Assembly (NCBI GenBank): GCA_905236755.1
Contig: CAJOCR010000003.1
Coordinates: forward strand, 1-64,000
From: an uncultured Prevotella sp.
GTDB lineage: Bacteria; Bacteroidota; Bacteroidia; Bacteroidales; Bacteroidaceae
DNA: 64,000 bases
Direction: 5' to 3'
Part shown: positions 35,620 through 44,649 of the stretch, one piece after another
Numbering within the stretch: position 1 is the first letter of the stretch
How the letters are laid out: each line of letters starts with the position of its first letter
Position numbers and translations under genes: made by a program
Notes under the pieces: model-generated
Database searches by the model: none
What the model saw: the letters and a program-made list of their open reading frames with translations, nothing else
Told to the model about the DNA's origin: nothing

Positions 35620-37902
35620 ATGGTAAAAATCACTAAAGAGGCTGCTCTGGAGTATCACGAGAACGGCCGTCCGGGAAAGATTGAGGTAAAGCCAACCAAG
35701 CCCTACCACACCCAAACAGATTTAAGTCTTGCTTATTCACCTGGTGTTGCTTATCCATGCTTGGAAATTCAGAACACTCCTGATGAGGTATATAAATATA
35801 CAGATAAAGGAAATCTTGTTGCTGTTATTAGTAATGGTACTGCCGTTCTTGGTCTTGGCGACATTGGTGCCATGAGTGGCAAACCTGTTATGGAGGGTAA
35901 GGGGCTCCTTTTCAAGATTTACGGTGGTGTTGATGTTTTCGATATTGAAGTTGCCGAGAAAGACCCAGAGAAATTCTGCGAAACAGTAGAAAAGATTGCT
36001 CCTACCTTTGGTGGTATAAACCTTGAAGATATTAAGGCTCCTGAGTGTTTCTATATTGAACAGCGCCTTAAGAAAACTCTCGATATTCCTGTTATGCACG
36101 ACGACCAGCATGGAACAGCTATCGTTTCGGCTGCTGGTCTTAAGAATGCTCTTGAGATTGCAGGCAAGAAGATTGAAGATGCCAAGATTGTTGTTAATGG
36201 TGCTGGCGCTGCTGCCATTAGCTGTACAAAGCTGTATTGCGCTCTTGGTGCAAAGCACGAGAATATCGTGATGCTCGACTCCAAGGGAGTTATTTATAAA
36301 GGTAGAGAAAATGTTAACGAGCAGAAAGCCGAGTTTGCTACAAGCCGCACAGACATACACACCTTAGCCGAAGCTGTTAAGGGAGCAGATGTTTTCGTTG
36401 GTCTTTCTAAAGGGAATGTTCTTTCACAAGATATGGTTCGCTCTATGGCCGACAACCCTGTTGTCTTTGCCCTTGCAAACCCAGTTCCAGAGATTAGCTA
36501 TGAGGATGCTATGGCAGCCCGTCCAGACGTGTTGATGTCAACAGGTCGTTCTGACTATCCGAACCAGATAAACAATGTGATGGTATTCCCTTACATTTTC
36601 CGCGGAGCCCTCGACACTCATTCTACAGCTATCAACGAAGAGATGAAGCTGGCTGCGGTAAAAGCTCTCGCTGAACTTGCCAAGGAACCTGTTCCTGAAA
36701 TTGTAAACAAGACATATCACGTTAGTGACCTTGAGTTCGGACCAAAATATTTCATTCCAAAACCTGTTGACCCACGCCTTATTACAGAGGTGAGTGCAGC
36801 TGTTGCCAAGGCAGCTATGGAAAGTGGCGTTGCACGCGAGGAAATAAAGGATTGGGATGCCTACAAACAGCATCTTCGTCAGCTTCTTGGTCAGGAAACA
36901 GCCTTGACTCGTAAGTTCCACGAAACAGCCCGCCAGCACCCACAACGTGTGGTGTTTGCCGAAGGTGCACATCCTACTATGATGAAGGCAGCTGTTCAGG
37001 CTAAACAGGAAGGTATGTGCTACCCTATTCTGCTTGGTAACCCAGACCGTTTGAATCGTTTGGCAAACCGCTTGAAGCTCGACCTCACGGGTATTGAAAT
37101 TATTGATATGCGTGCCGACCAGGAACAGCGTCGTCGTGCAACATACGCAAAGCACCTTGCAGAAAAACGTGCGCGCCAAGGCTACACCTTCGAAGAAGCC
37201 TATGATAAGATGTACGAGCGCAACTATTTTGGTATGTCAATGGTTGAGCAAGGCGATGCCGATGCATTCATTACTGGTCTTTACACAAAATACAGCAATA
37301 CCGTTAAGGTGGCTAAAGAGGTTGTAGGCATTCGTCCTGAATACAAGACATTCGCAACAATGCACATCCTCAACACTAAGAAGGGAACATATTATATTTC
37401 TGACACACTCATTAATCGTCATCCTGACGAGAATGTGCTTACCGATGTAGCAAAGCTGTCGGCTCATACCGTTAAATTCTTCAACGAAGAACCTGTCATT
37501 GCAATGATTAGCTATAGCAACTTCGGTACCGACCAGATAGGCAGTCCTGTAAAGGTGGGAACAGCTGTTGCCAACATGCAGGAGCAATATCCTGACCTTG
37601 CCATTGATGGAGAGATGCAGGTGAACTTTGCCCTCAACAAAGAACTTCGTGACGACAAATATCCTTTCACTCGTCTGAAGGGCAAGGATGTAAACACACT
37701 TGTGTTCCCAAATATGAGTAGTGCCAACGCCAGCTACAAGCTGTTGCAAGCTCTCGACCCAGATGCCGAGATTATTGGCCCTATCCAGATGGGATTGAAC
37801 AAAGCTATCCATTTCACCGATTTCGAAAGCAGCGTTCGCGATGTGGTTAACATTGTTGCCGTTGCCGTTATCGATGCTTATGTTGAGAAGCTGAAAAAAT
37901 AA
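35620..37902 (+). CDS. NADP-dependent malic enzyme with phosphotransacetylase-like domain
   Basis: Converts malate to pyruvate and CO2 with reduction of NADP (MaeB type). The N-terminal malic domain shows [20 protein letters not shown] and [12 protein letters not shown] at about residue 190 is the nucleotide-binding turn. From about residue 430 a phosphotransacetylase-like domain follows ([52 protein letters not shown]), which in this family is regulatory rather than catalytic. At 760 aa it has the standard length of the fusion. It is divergent from a TetR-family regulator. Confidence 0.95.
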   Translation: MVKITKEAALEYHENGRPGKIEVKPTKPYHTQTDLSLAYSPGVAYPCLEIQNTPDEVYKYTDKGNLVAVISNGTAVLGLGDIGAMSGKPVMEGKGLLFKIYGGVDVFDIEVAEKDPEKFCETVEKIAPTFGGINLEDIKAPECFYIEQRLKKTLDIPVMHDDQHGTAIVSAAGLKNALEIAGKKIEDAKIVVNGAGAAAISCTKLYCALGAKHENIVMLDSKGVIYKGRENVNEQKAEFATSRTDIHTLAEAVKGADVFVGLSKGNVLSQDMVRSMADNPVVFALANPVPEISYEDAMAARPDVLMSTGRSDYPNQINNVMVFPYIFRGALDTHSTAINEEMKLAAVKALAELAKEPVPEIVNKTYHVSDLEFGPKYFIPKPVDPRLITEVSAAVAKAAMESGVAREEIKDWDAYKQHLRQLLGQETALTRKFHETARQHPQRVVFAEGAHPTMMKAAVQAKQEGMCYPILLGNPDRLNRLANRLKLDLTGIEIIDMRADQEQRRRATYAKHLAEKRARQGYTFEEAYDKMYERNYFGMSMVEQGDADAFITGLYTKYSNTVKVAKEVVGIRPEYKTFATMHILNTKKGTYYISDTLINRHPDENVLTDVAKLSAHTVKFFNEEPVIAMISYSNFGTDQIGSPVKVGTAVANMQEQYPDLAIDGEMQVNFALNKELRDDKYPFTRLKGKDVNTLVFPNMSSANASYKLLQALDPDAEIIGPIQMGLNKAIHFTDFESSVRDVVNIVAVAVIDAYVEKLKK

Positions 37903-37904
37903 GC

Positions 37905-38015
37905 GAGTTAGAAGATAGAAGGAGATAAAGGAAGATATGTCGCTTTTCAGCGACGATGATAGAGGACAAATGTCTTTTATCATCATCTAACTCCTTCTAA
38001 CTTCTTTTATCTACT
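37905..38015. repeat. Purine/pyrimidine inverted spacer repeat
   Basis: GAGTTAGAAGATAGAAGGAG-like sequence on the left is answered by CATCTAACTCCTTCTAACTT on the right, with a small GTCGCTTTTCAGCGAC hairpin between. It belongs to the same style of spacer as 6055-6150 and 12299-12405. Confidence 0.55.
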
Positions 38016-38021
38016 AAAATA

Positions 38022-38051
38022 AAAGCCTGATTGGTTTCCCAATCAGGCTTT
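38022..38051. terminator. Bidirectional terminator after malic enzyme and DUF3127 genes
   Basis: AAAGCCTGATTGG and its exact reverse complement form a 13-bp stem with a short loop between two convergent genes. Confidence 0.88.
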
Positions 38052-38094
38052 ATTCTTTATATCTGTTGCTTATAAAAGCGTTGATAATCTTAAT

Positions 38095-38508
38095 TTAGAA
38101 TGGCAGGTCGTCTGTGCTGTCACCTTCAGAAGCAGCTGGCTGCTGTGGAGGGAATGGAGCGGCAGGCTGAGCAGCATCCTGTGCTGGAGCTGGTGCAAAA
38201 GGAGCTGGCTGAGCTGCAGGACCAGCACCTACAGAAGCTGGATCTACCTGGCGAACGTCGAAAGCACGAATACTGTTATACCAGCGACCATTATACTCGT
38301 GAGCATCAATATCAAAAGAAACCATTACTTCCTGGCCAATTTGAATATTGAAACGATTCAGACGATCCTCACCGAATACGTCAAACACCATTTTCTTAGG
38401 ATAAGCATCATGAGTTTCAACAACAAAACTCTGAACCTTCCAGTCACCACGAGCTGAAGTACCTGTACGTGGCTCCAACGCATTAATAATTTTTCCTTGT
38501 ATATCCAT
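38095..38508 (-). CDS. DUF3127 protein with SSB-like OB fold and acidic tip
   Basis: A 137-residue protein. Residues 1-90 (MDIQGKIINALEPRTGTSAR … WKVQSFVVETHDAYPKKMVF … YNSIRAFDV) match DUF3127, an OB-fold family thought to resemble single-stranded-DNA-binding proteins. A low-complexity Ala/Pro/Gln linker (about 95-127) leads to the acidic end DSTDDLPF, which looks like the C-terminal tip by which SSB recruits partner proteins. A DNA-binding role is an inference from these two parts. It is convergent with the malic enzyme gene and divergent from dnaN. Confidence 0.85.
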   Translation of the reverse strand: MDIQGKIINALEPRTGTSARGDWKVQSFVVETHDAYPKKMVFDVFGEDRLNRFNIQIGQEVMVSFDIDAHEYNGRWYNSIRAFDVRQVDPASVGAGPAAQPAPFAPAPAQDAAQPAAPFPPQQPAASEGDSTDDLPF

Positions 38509-38597
38509 AAAATCTATTTTAGAATCTTATTTGGGTTTTCATTCAGTTTGCGAAATTACTAAAATAGTTCTAAAAACTGAAATATTTCGAATATTTT

Positions 38598-38629
38598 TTT
38601 GCATGACAATACTATTTTTTGTATTTTTG
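38598..38629 (+). promoter_or_regulatory. Promoter of the dnaN operon
   Basis: TTTG (38598-38601), 20-base spacer, TATTTTTG (38622-38629): a complete -33/-7 pair upstream of dnaN and the genes behind it. Confidence 0.7.
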
Positions 38630-38680
38630 TGAGTGAAATAAAATAATAGATTAAAAACATATATAAAATAGAGGATACTA

Positions 38681-39805
38681 ATGAAATTTACATTATCAAG
38701 TGGCGCACTTAATAGTCGCCTGCAATCGCTCGCAAAAGTTATCAATAGTAAGAACTCATTGCCTATTCTCGATAGTTTTCTGTTTGAGGTAGCTAACAAC
38801 AGTTTGAAAATTACAGCTTCTGATAGCGAGAACATCATGCAAACAACTATTGCACTCGACAGTTGCGAGGGCGAAGGCGTATTTGCTGTTCCTAACCGCA
38901 CCATCCTCGATGCTGTAAAAGAGCTTTCTGAACAGCCTCTTACTTTCGATATTGATGTTGAGGCTCTCACCATCAAGATTCTGTATCAGAATGGTATGTA
39001 CAATTTCACAGCCCAGAATGCTGATGAATATCCTCGTACAACATCTGTTCCTGATGGAGCTACCCTACTCACCATCGACAGCAGCACTCTTGCCGACAAT
39101 ATCTCTCGTTCACTCTTTGCAACAGCTCAGGACGAGCTTCGCCCTGTTATGAACGGTATTTATTTCGACCTTACTGCAGATTGCTTGGCTATTGTAGCAA
39201 GCGATGGTCACAAGCTTGTTCGCAATCAGAACTTCAATATTAAGAGCGATACTCCTGCTTCATTCATCCTTCCAAAGAAACCAGCTACATTGCTGAAGAA
39301 CACTCTTTCTAAGGATGGTGGCGATGTTGTTATTAAGTTTGACGACAGAACAGCCGAGATTCATTTCTCTGAAACAGTTCTCACCTGCCGTCTTATCGAA
39401 GGAAAGTATCCTAACTATAATTCTGTTATTCCACAAAACAATCCTAACAAGATGGTTATCGACCGCAAGGCGCTTATCTCAGCCCTTCGCCGTGTGTTGC
39501 CATTCTCAAGCGAAAGCAGTCAGCTTGTACGTCTTTCTCTTGCAGGTGGTAAGCTTGAGCTTTCAGCTGAAGACATCGATTTCGCTACAAGCGCTAAGGA
39601 GCAGATTGTTTGCGACTACACAGGCAACGCCATGAGCATTGGTTTCAAGGGTGGTTCGCTTCAGGAAATCATCAATAACATCGATTCCAACGAGATTGAG
39701 ATGCAGCTTGCCGACCCAAGCCGTGCCGGTATAGTGGTTCCAGCAGAACAGCCTGAGAACGAGAATATTCTCATGCTTCTCATGCCAATGTTGCTCAACG
39801 ATTAA
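38681..39805 (+). CDS. dnaN: DNA polymerase III beta subunit (sliding clamp)
   Basis: The ring-shaped clamp that keeps DNA polymerase III on its template. The 374-residue length is normal for the three-domain subunit. Recognisable parts are MKFTLSSGALNSRLQSLAKV, LPILDSFLFEVANNSLKITA, DELRPVMNGIYFDLTADCLA, EGKYPNYNSVIPQNNP and the C-terminal LMLLMPMLLND. It leads a group with a DnaQ-like exonuclease, coaBC, porD and recN, a gene order common in Bacteroidales. Confidence 0.97.
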   Translation: MKFTLSSGALNSRLQSLAKVINSKNSLPILDSFLFEVANNSLKITASDSENIMQTTIALDSCEGEGVFAVPNRTILDAVKELSEQPLTFDIDVEALTIKILYQNGMYNFTAQNADEYPRTTSVPDGATLLTIDSSTLADNISRSLFATAQDELRPVMNGIYFDLTADCLAIVASDGHKLVRNQNFNIKSDTPASFILPKKPATLLKNTLSKDGGDVVIKFDDRTAEIHFSETVLTCRLIEGKYPNYNSVIPQNNPNKMVIDRKALISALRRVLPFSSESSQLVRLSLAGGKLELSAEDIDFATSAKEQIVCDYTGNAMSIGFKGGSLQEIINNIDSNEIEMQLADPSRAGIVVPAEQPENENILMLLMPMLLND

Positions 39806-39830
39806 TTTGTATTCAACATGTATAATATAT

Positions 39831-39856
39831 CCTTGGTCACCCCAACGTGGCCAAGG
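39831..39856 (+). terminator. Hairpin between dnaN and the exonuclease gene
   Basis: CCTTGGTCAC and GTGGCCAAGG form a 10-bp stem with one G·T pair and a 6-base loop, followed by ATTTTAAT. It fits an attenuating or partial terminator after dnaN. Confidence 0.65.
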
Positions 39857-39876
39857 ATTTTAATATTAAAGTAAAA

Positions 39877-40731
39877 TTGAAACTAAATCTTACTAAACCT
39901 TTGGTTATCTTTGATTTAGAAACCACAGGTCTTGATCTTGTAAACGACAGAATTATCCAGATTGCATACATAAAGGTTAATCCCGACGGAACAGAAAAGC
40001 GCGATAATATTCTTATCAACCCTGAAAAGGAAATACCAGAAATGGTTGTTCAGCTCACAAGCATCACCAACGAAATGGTTAAAGACAAACCTACTTTCAA
40101 GGATCTTGCCAAAGAACTGGAAAAAGAATTCAAGGGATGCGATTTTGCTGGTTTCAATTCAAACCGTTTCGATGTTCCTCTGCTTGCTGAGGAATTCCTT
40201 CGTGCTGGTGTTGACTTCGACTTCTCGAAATGCCGACTTATTGATGCACAAAACATCTTCCACAAGATGGAACGCAGAAATCTTGCTGCAGCATACAAGT
40301 TCTATACCGGCCATAAGATGGAAGACGATTTTCAGGCTCATCTTGCTGATCAGGACACAGAGGCAACCTATCGCGTGCTGCAAGGACAGCTTGATATGTA
40401 TGCTCCTGGCATGCAGGAAGAACCAGAGCGAGTGCTCAACAACAATATGGACGAACTTGCCGAGTTTTCTCGCATGAACAACAATGTTGACTTTGGAGGT
40501 CGCATTGTGTGGGAACCTCTCAAAGATGCCCATGGCAATGAACTGATGGACAAAGACGGCAAGCCACAACTTCACGAGGTATTCAACTTTGGCAAATACA
40601 AAGGACAAGATGTTGCCGATGTTCTTCGTCGCGATCCAGGCTACTACAGTTGGGTATTGGGAGCCGACTTCACTCTCGACACAAAACAAGTTCTAACACG
40701 TATTCGTCTTCGCGAATTCAACAAAAAATAA
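39877..40731 (+). CDS. DnaQ-like 3'-5' exonuclease
   Basis: A DEDDh exonuclease of the DNA polymerase III epsilon type, about 284 aa. Exo I is IFDLETTGLDL, Exo II lies in DFAGFNSNRFDVPLLAEEFL, and Exo III is HLADQDTEATYRVLQ. The C-terminal FGKYKGQDVADVLRRDPGYY matches the small DUF3820-type module seen behind such domains. No ATG precedes the domain. The upstream GTG at 39847 lies inside a hairpin stem, so TTG at 39877 (reading KLNLTKPLVIFDLETTG) is preferred. A proofreading or repair role is likely. Confidence 0.87.
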   Translation: MKLNLTKPLVIFDLETTGLDLVNDRIIQIAYIKVNPDGTEKRDNILINPEKEIPEMVVQLTSITNEMVKDKPTFKDLAKELEKEFKGCDFAGFNSNRFDVPLLAEEFLRAGVDFDFSKCRLIDAQNIFHKMERRNLAAAYKFYTGHKMEDDFQAHLADQDTEATYRVLQGQLDMYAPGMQEEPERVLNNNMDELAEFSRMNNNVDFGGRIVWEPLKDAHGNELMDKDGKPQLHEVFNFGKYKGQDVADVLRRDPGYYSWVLGADFTLDTKQVLTRIRLREFNKK

Positions 40732-40734
40732 AGA

Positions 40735-41928
40735 ATGCTACAAGGTAAACATATCGTATTAGGAATCACGGGTAGTATAGCAGCCTACAAAGCCTGCTAT
40801 ATTATCCGCGGTCTTATTAAGAGAGGAGCCGAAGTGCAGGTGGTTATCACCCCTTCAGGCAAGGAGTTCATCACCCCTATCACCCTTTCGGCACTAACCC
40901 ATAAGCCCGTTGTTTCTGAGTTCTTTTCACAACGTGATGGAACATGGAACAGCCATGTTGACCTCGGACTATGGGCCGACCTCATGCTTATCGCTCCATG
41001 CACTGCAAGCACCCTTGGCAAGATAGCCAATGGTATTGCCGACAACATGCTCATAACAACATATCTCAGCATGAAGGCTCCTGTTGTTATTGCGCCAGCT
41101 ATGGACCTCGATATGTATAAGCACCCATCAACCCAAAAGAATATGCAAACCTTGCAAGACTATGGCAATATTATCATAGAGCCAGAGAGCGGATTCCTTG
41201 CATCAGGTCTTGAAGGCAAGGGACGAATGGAAGAACCCGATGTAATCGTTGATTTTATCGACCAGCTGCTTTCTGAAAATCGCAATCAGCTTAAAGACAA
41301 GAATATTGTTATTACCGCAGGTCCCACCTACGAGAAGATTGACCCTGTGCGCTTCATAGGCAACTATTCTTCAGGAAAGATGGGATTTGCCCTTGCCGAA
41401 GAATGTGCCCGTCGTGGTGCCAATGTAACTCTTATCGCTGGACCAGTTGCCCTGAAATGCTCAAAGACCATCAATCGCATTGATGTAGAAAGCTGTCAGC
41501 AAATGTATGATGCAGCCAAGACAGCCTTTGTCAATAGCGATGCTGCTATTCTCTGTGCTGCCGTTGCCGACTTTAAACCCGACAACGTAGCCTCTGAGAA
41601 GATAAAGCGTGAAGGCAACGAGCTAACGCTTCATCTCACCTCAACCCACGATATAGCAGCCGCTTTGGGCAAGATGAAAACAAAGCAGCAACGCATTGTG
41701 GCCTTTGCTCTTGAGACAAACAACGAGCAGGCTAATGCAGAAAAGAAACTGGAAAAGAAAAATGCCGATTTCATCGTGCTCAATTCCACACGCATACCTG
41801 GAACAACATTCCGAAGCGACGAAAACCAAATAAGTATTATCTCATCTAATGGTAAGAAAGACTATGAGAAGAAACCAAAATCTCTTGTGGCTCGCGATAT
41901 TATTGATGAGCTTGCTGCCATTCTGTAG
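40735..41928 (+). CDS. coaBC: Bifunctional phosphopantothenoylcysteine decarboxylase / phosphopantothenate-cysteine ligase
   Basis: Carries out two consecutive steps of coenzyme A synthesis. The N-terminal flavin-dependent CoaC half has LGITGSIAAYKACYIIRGLI, the active-site region NSHVDLGLWADLMLIAPCTA and PAMDLDMY. The C-terminal CoaB half begins near KDKNIVITAGPTYEKIDPVR and contains ISNYSSG-like GNYSSGKMGFALAEECARRG and the AAVADFKP motif. At 397 aa it is full length. It starts three bases after the exonuclease stop, and its last 65 bases overlap porD. Confidence 0.96.
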   Translation: MLQGKHIVLGITGSIAAYKACYIIRGLIKRGAEVQVVITPSGKEFITPITLSALTHKPVVSEFFSQRDGTWNSHVDLGLWADLMLIAPCTASTLGKIANGIADNMLITTYLSMKAPVVIAPAMDLDMYKHPSTQKNMQTLQDYGNIIIEPESGFLASGLEGKGRMEEPDVIVDFIDQLLSENRNQLKDKNIVITAGPTYEKIDPVRFIGNYSSGKMGFALAEECARRGANVTLIAGPVALKCSKTINRIDVESCQQMYDAAKTAFVNSDAAILCAAVADFKPDNVASEKIKREGNELTLHLTSTHDIAAALGKMKTKQQRIVAFALETNNEQANAEKKLEKKNADFIVLNSTRIPGTTFRSDENQISIISSNGKKDYEKKPKSLVARDIIDELAAIL

Positions 41929-42781
41929 TTCTGCACAGGAATTACAGGCTAAGGTAACCATCAACCATTCGCAGATTCAAGGCACAGACAAAAGCGTGTT
42001 CGAGAGTCTGCAACAAAATATGCAGCAGTTTCTGAACGACCGCCAATGGACAAACATGCAGTTTCAGAAAAACGAGCGCATAGTCTGCAATTTCAATATT
42101 ACCGTTACGAAATACGATAAAGAATCCAATACCTTCACGTGTAAGGCTCTCATACAAGCCAATCGTCCTGTGTTTGATTCGGCATACAATACTATATTAT
42201 ATAGCAATACCGACAACGATTTCAACTTTGAGTTCTCGCAGTTCGATCAGTTGCAGTTCAACGATGAGTCTATCGACAACCAGCTCACGGCTCTCATGGC
42301 ATACTATGCTTACCTCATCATAGGCATCAACCTTGACAGCTTCTCGCCTATGGGTGGCGACGATGTTCTTCACAAATGTCTTAACCTTGTGAACAATGCT
42401 CAAAACCTTAACTTTGCAGGCTGGAAGAGCTTTGACAACAATCGTAACCGCTTTGCCATCATCAACGACTATCTCGAAGAGAGTCTTAAGCCTATGCGAC
42501 AGTTGCAATACGACTACTATCGTACTGGACTCGATGAAATGGCAGCAAATGTAGAACGAGGACGAACAACCATCACGTCAGCAATAGAAAACTGCCTGAA
42601 GAAAGCCCACGAAAACCGCCCCATGAGTCTGCTGCCACAAATATGGACCGATTACAAGAAAGACGAGATAAGCAATATATACAATGGTCATGGCAACCAG
42701 AAAGAAAAACAATCGGTTTACGATATTCTCATGAGTATCAACGCCAGCCAAAATGCCACATGGGAGAAAATATTAAAATAA
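41864..42781 (+). CDS. porD: PorD/DUF4835 family type IX secretion-associated protein
   Basis: A 305-residue DUF4835 protein, named PorD in type IX secretion work on Porphyromonas. From MRRNQNLLWLAILLM there is a signal peptide ending near CSSAQ, so it is periplasmic or outer-membrane associated. Conserved features visible are QELQAKVTINHSQIQGTDKS, LTALMAYYAYLIIGINLDSF and FAGWKSFDNNRNRFAIINDYLEE (written in parts of the chain at about 130-215). An upstream in-frame ATG at 41849 is possible. The 5' end lies inside the coaBC reading frame, implying coupled translation. It supports a type IX secretion system in this organism, in line with the M6 protease tail. Confidence 0.88.
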   Translation: MRRNQNLLWLAILLMSLLPFCSSAQELQAKVTINHSQIQGTDKSVFESLQQNMQQFLNDRQWTNMQFQKNERIVCNFNITVTKYDKESNTFTCKALIQANRPVFDSAYNTILYSNTDNDFNFEFSQFDQLQFNDESIDNQLTALMAYYAYLIIGINLDSFSPMGGDDVLHKCLNLVNNAQNLNFAGWKSFDNNRNRFAIINDYLEESLKPMRQLQYDYYRTGLDEMAANVERGRTTITSAIENCLKKAHENRPMSLLPQIWTDYKKDEISNIYNGHGNQKEKQSVYDILMSINASQNATWEKILK

Positions 42782-42782
42782 C

Positions 42783-44453
42783 ATGATTAAACAACTACAC
42801 ATACAGAACTTCACGCTCATCGATGAGCTCAACATAGATTTTCACTCGGGATTCTCTGTTATCACAGGTGAAACGGGTGCTGGAAAGAGTATCATCCTTG
42901 GAGCCATTGGTCTGCTCTTAGGCAATCGTGCCGACATGAAGCAGATAAAGGCAGGAGCCGACAAATGTGTTGTTGAGGCACATTTCGACTTGTCACAATA
43001 TCAGCTTGAAGAATTCTTTGAAGAAGAAGATATTGACTACGACCCAACAGATACCATTCTGCGCCGTGAGATAACAAGCAAAGGGAAGAGCCGTGCTTTC
43101 ATCAACGACACTCCAGCCGCACTTTCTTCTATGAAACGACTTGGAGAACATCTCATCGATGTGCATAGTCAGCATCAGAACCTGCTCTTGCAGAAAGAAA
43201 ACTTCCAGCTCAACGTTGTTGACATTATAGCACATAATGCCGACAAAATGGCTGAATATAAGTTGCAATTCCAACAATATCAACAACTTAGCAAACAGTT
43301 ACAACAGCTAATCGACGATATTGCCAACAGCAAACAGCAAGAGGAATATCTTACTTTTCAGTTCAATGAACTCGAAAAGGCACAACTCAACAATCCTGAT
43401 GAGCAAGACGAACTGGAACAGAAAATTCAAGAGCTATCACATATAGAAGACATAAAATCGGCACTTTTTGGAGCCGATTCCATTCTTAATGCCGATGAAA
43501 TGGGCATAGATAATCTTTTGCGACAGGCATCTAATCATCTGCACAACATTGAAAGTGTTTATCCTGATGCAAGCGAACTTGCCGAACGCATCGACAGCTC
43601 ACGCATAGAGCTACAGGACATTGCTCACGACATTTCTGTAAAGGCAGAACGTGTGGACTTTGACCCAGAAGAGTTCGAGCGGATGAACAATCGCATCGAT
43701 ACTATTAACTCTCTTGAGCAGAAATATCACGTCAACGACCTTGCATCACTCATCGAAACAAAGCAGAATATAGAGGAACAACTCAACAATATCAGTCATG
43801 GCGACGAAGAAGTAGAAGAGCTACAAAAGAAGGTGCAACAGCAACACGACAAATGTCAGCAGCTGGCAGCACAGCTCACCACCCTACGCAAAAAAGCTGG
43901 TGCCATTGTTGAGAAAGAGATGCAACAGCTGCTCGTTCCTCTGGGCATCCCTCATGTACGTTTCAAGGTTGATATACAACCCAAGGAACTCTCTCTTGAT
44001 GGTGCCGACAGCGTGTCGTTCCTCTTTAGTGCCAACACCAGCACCCCACTACAGCCTGTTAGCAATGTAGCTTCAGGAGGTGAGATAGCCCGTGTTATGC
44101 TTTCATTAAAGGCAATGATAAGCAATGCCGTAAAACTGCCAACTATAATCTTCGATGAGATAGACACAGGTGTCAGCGGACGCATAGCCGAGAAGATGGC
44201 ACAGATAATGCAGGAGATGGGACAGGAAGGCCGACAGGTAATCTCCATTACACACCTGCCACAGATTGCCGCCATGGGCACCACCCATTACAAGGTTTCA
44301 AAGGAAGAGACAGCTCAGGGCACCATCAGTCACATGCGCCAGCTAAACAATGATGAACGCATCGACGAAATAGCTCAAATGCTTAGTGGTAGCGAAATAA
44401 CTCCAGAGGCTGTTAATAATGCAAGGGCACTCATTAAGAATTTGGAATGTTGA
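42783..44453 (+). CDS. recN: DNA repair protein RecN
   Basis: An SMC-like ATPase that holds broken DNA ends during double-strand-break repair. Walker A GETGAGKS is at residues 29-36. Central coiled-coil segments rich in Gln and Glu (about 150-370) follow. The C-terminal ATPase half shows VASGGEIARVMLSLKAM (ABC signature), PTIIFDEIDTGVSGRIAEKM (Walker B and D-loop) and VISITHLPQIAAM. At 556 aa it is full length. It starts one base after the porD stop and ends the dnaN-to-recN group. Confidence 0.96.
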   Translation: MIKQLHIQNFTLIDELNIDFHSGFSVITGETGAGKSIILGAIGLLLGNRADMKQIKAGADKCVVEAHFDLSQYQLEEFFEEEDIDYDPTDTILRREITSKGKSRAFINDTPAALSSMKRLGEHLIDVHSQHQNLLLQKENFQLNVVDIIAHNADKMAEYKLQFQQYQQLSKQLQQLIDDIANSKQQEEYLTFQFNELEKAQLNNPDEQDELEQKIQELSHIEDIKSALFGADSILNADEMGIDNLLRQASNHLHNIESVYPDASELAERIDSSRIELQDIAHDISVKAERVDFDPEEFERMNNRIDTINSLEQKYHVNDLASLIETKQNIEEQLNNISHGDEEVEELQKKVQQQHDKCQQLAAQLTTLRKKAGAIVEKEMQQLLVPLGIPHVRFKVDIQPKELSLDGADSVSFLFSANTSTPLQPVSNVASGGEIARVMLSLKAMISNAVKLPTIIFDEIDTGVSGRIAEKMAQIMQEMGQEGRQVISITHLPQIAAMGTTHYKVSKEETAQGTISHMRQLNNDERIDEIAQMLSGSEITPEAVNNARALIKNLEC

Positions 44454-44454
44454 A

Positions 44455-44515
44455 TTTGGAGTTTTGAATTGGTTGCCCTATGGGCAATTACGAATTAAGA
44501 ATTATGAATTATCAT
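44455..44515 (+). repeat. AATT-rich spacer cassette with GCCC/GGGC hairpin
   Basis: GAATTTGGAGTTTTGAATT leads to TTGCCCTATGGGCAA (44473-44487) and then to GAATTAAGAATTATGAATTA. This is the same layout as at 31370, 51821 and 53190. Confidence 0.6.
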
Positions 44516-44590
44516 TTATAAACCAATGATACTGCCCGAAGAAAGATAATTATATTTTCAGTTAGTTAGAACTCCTCCCTTAAGTAAAAA

Positions 44591-44623
44591 CCTCCCTCTC
44601 CTTCGGAGAGGGCCGGGGTGAGG
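44591..44623. repeat. REP-like hairpin CCCTCTCC-TTC-GGAGAGGG
   Basis: A perfect 8-bp stem (44594-44601 with 44605-44612) followed by CCGGGGTGAGG, 27 bases before the next gene. Sequences of this form are widespread in Bacteroidetes spacers; here it may also terminate recN transcription. Confidence 0.7.
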
Positions 44624-44649
44624 TTAGAGATGGTCTTAATATATAAATA

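Noticed and set aside
36538..37179. 213-codon open frame on the minus strand
   Set aside because: Antisense to the well-defined malic enzyme gene, with no family features.
39847..39849. GTG start of the DnaQ-like exonuclease
   Set aside because: It lies in the 3' arm of a terminator-like stem and would add ten residues absent from the usual start of this family.
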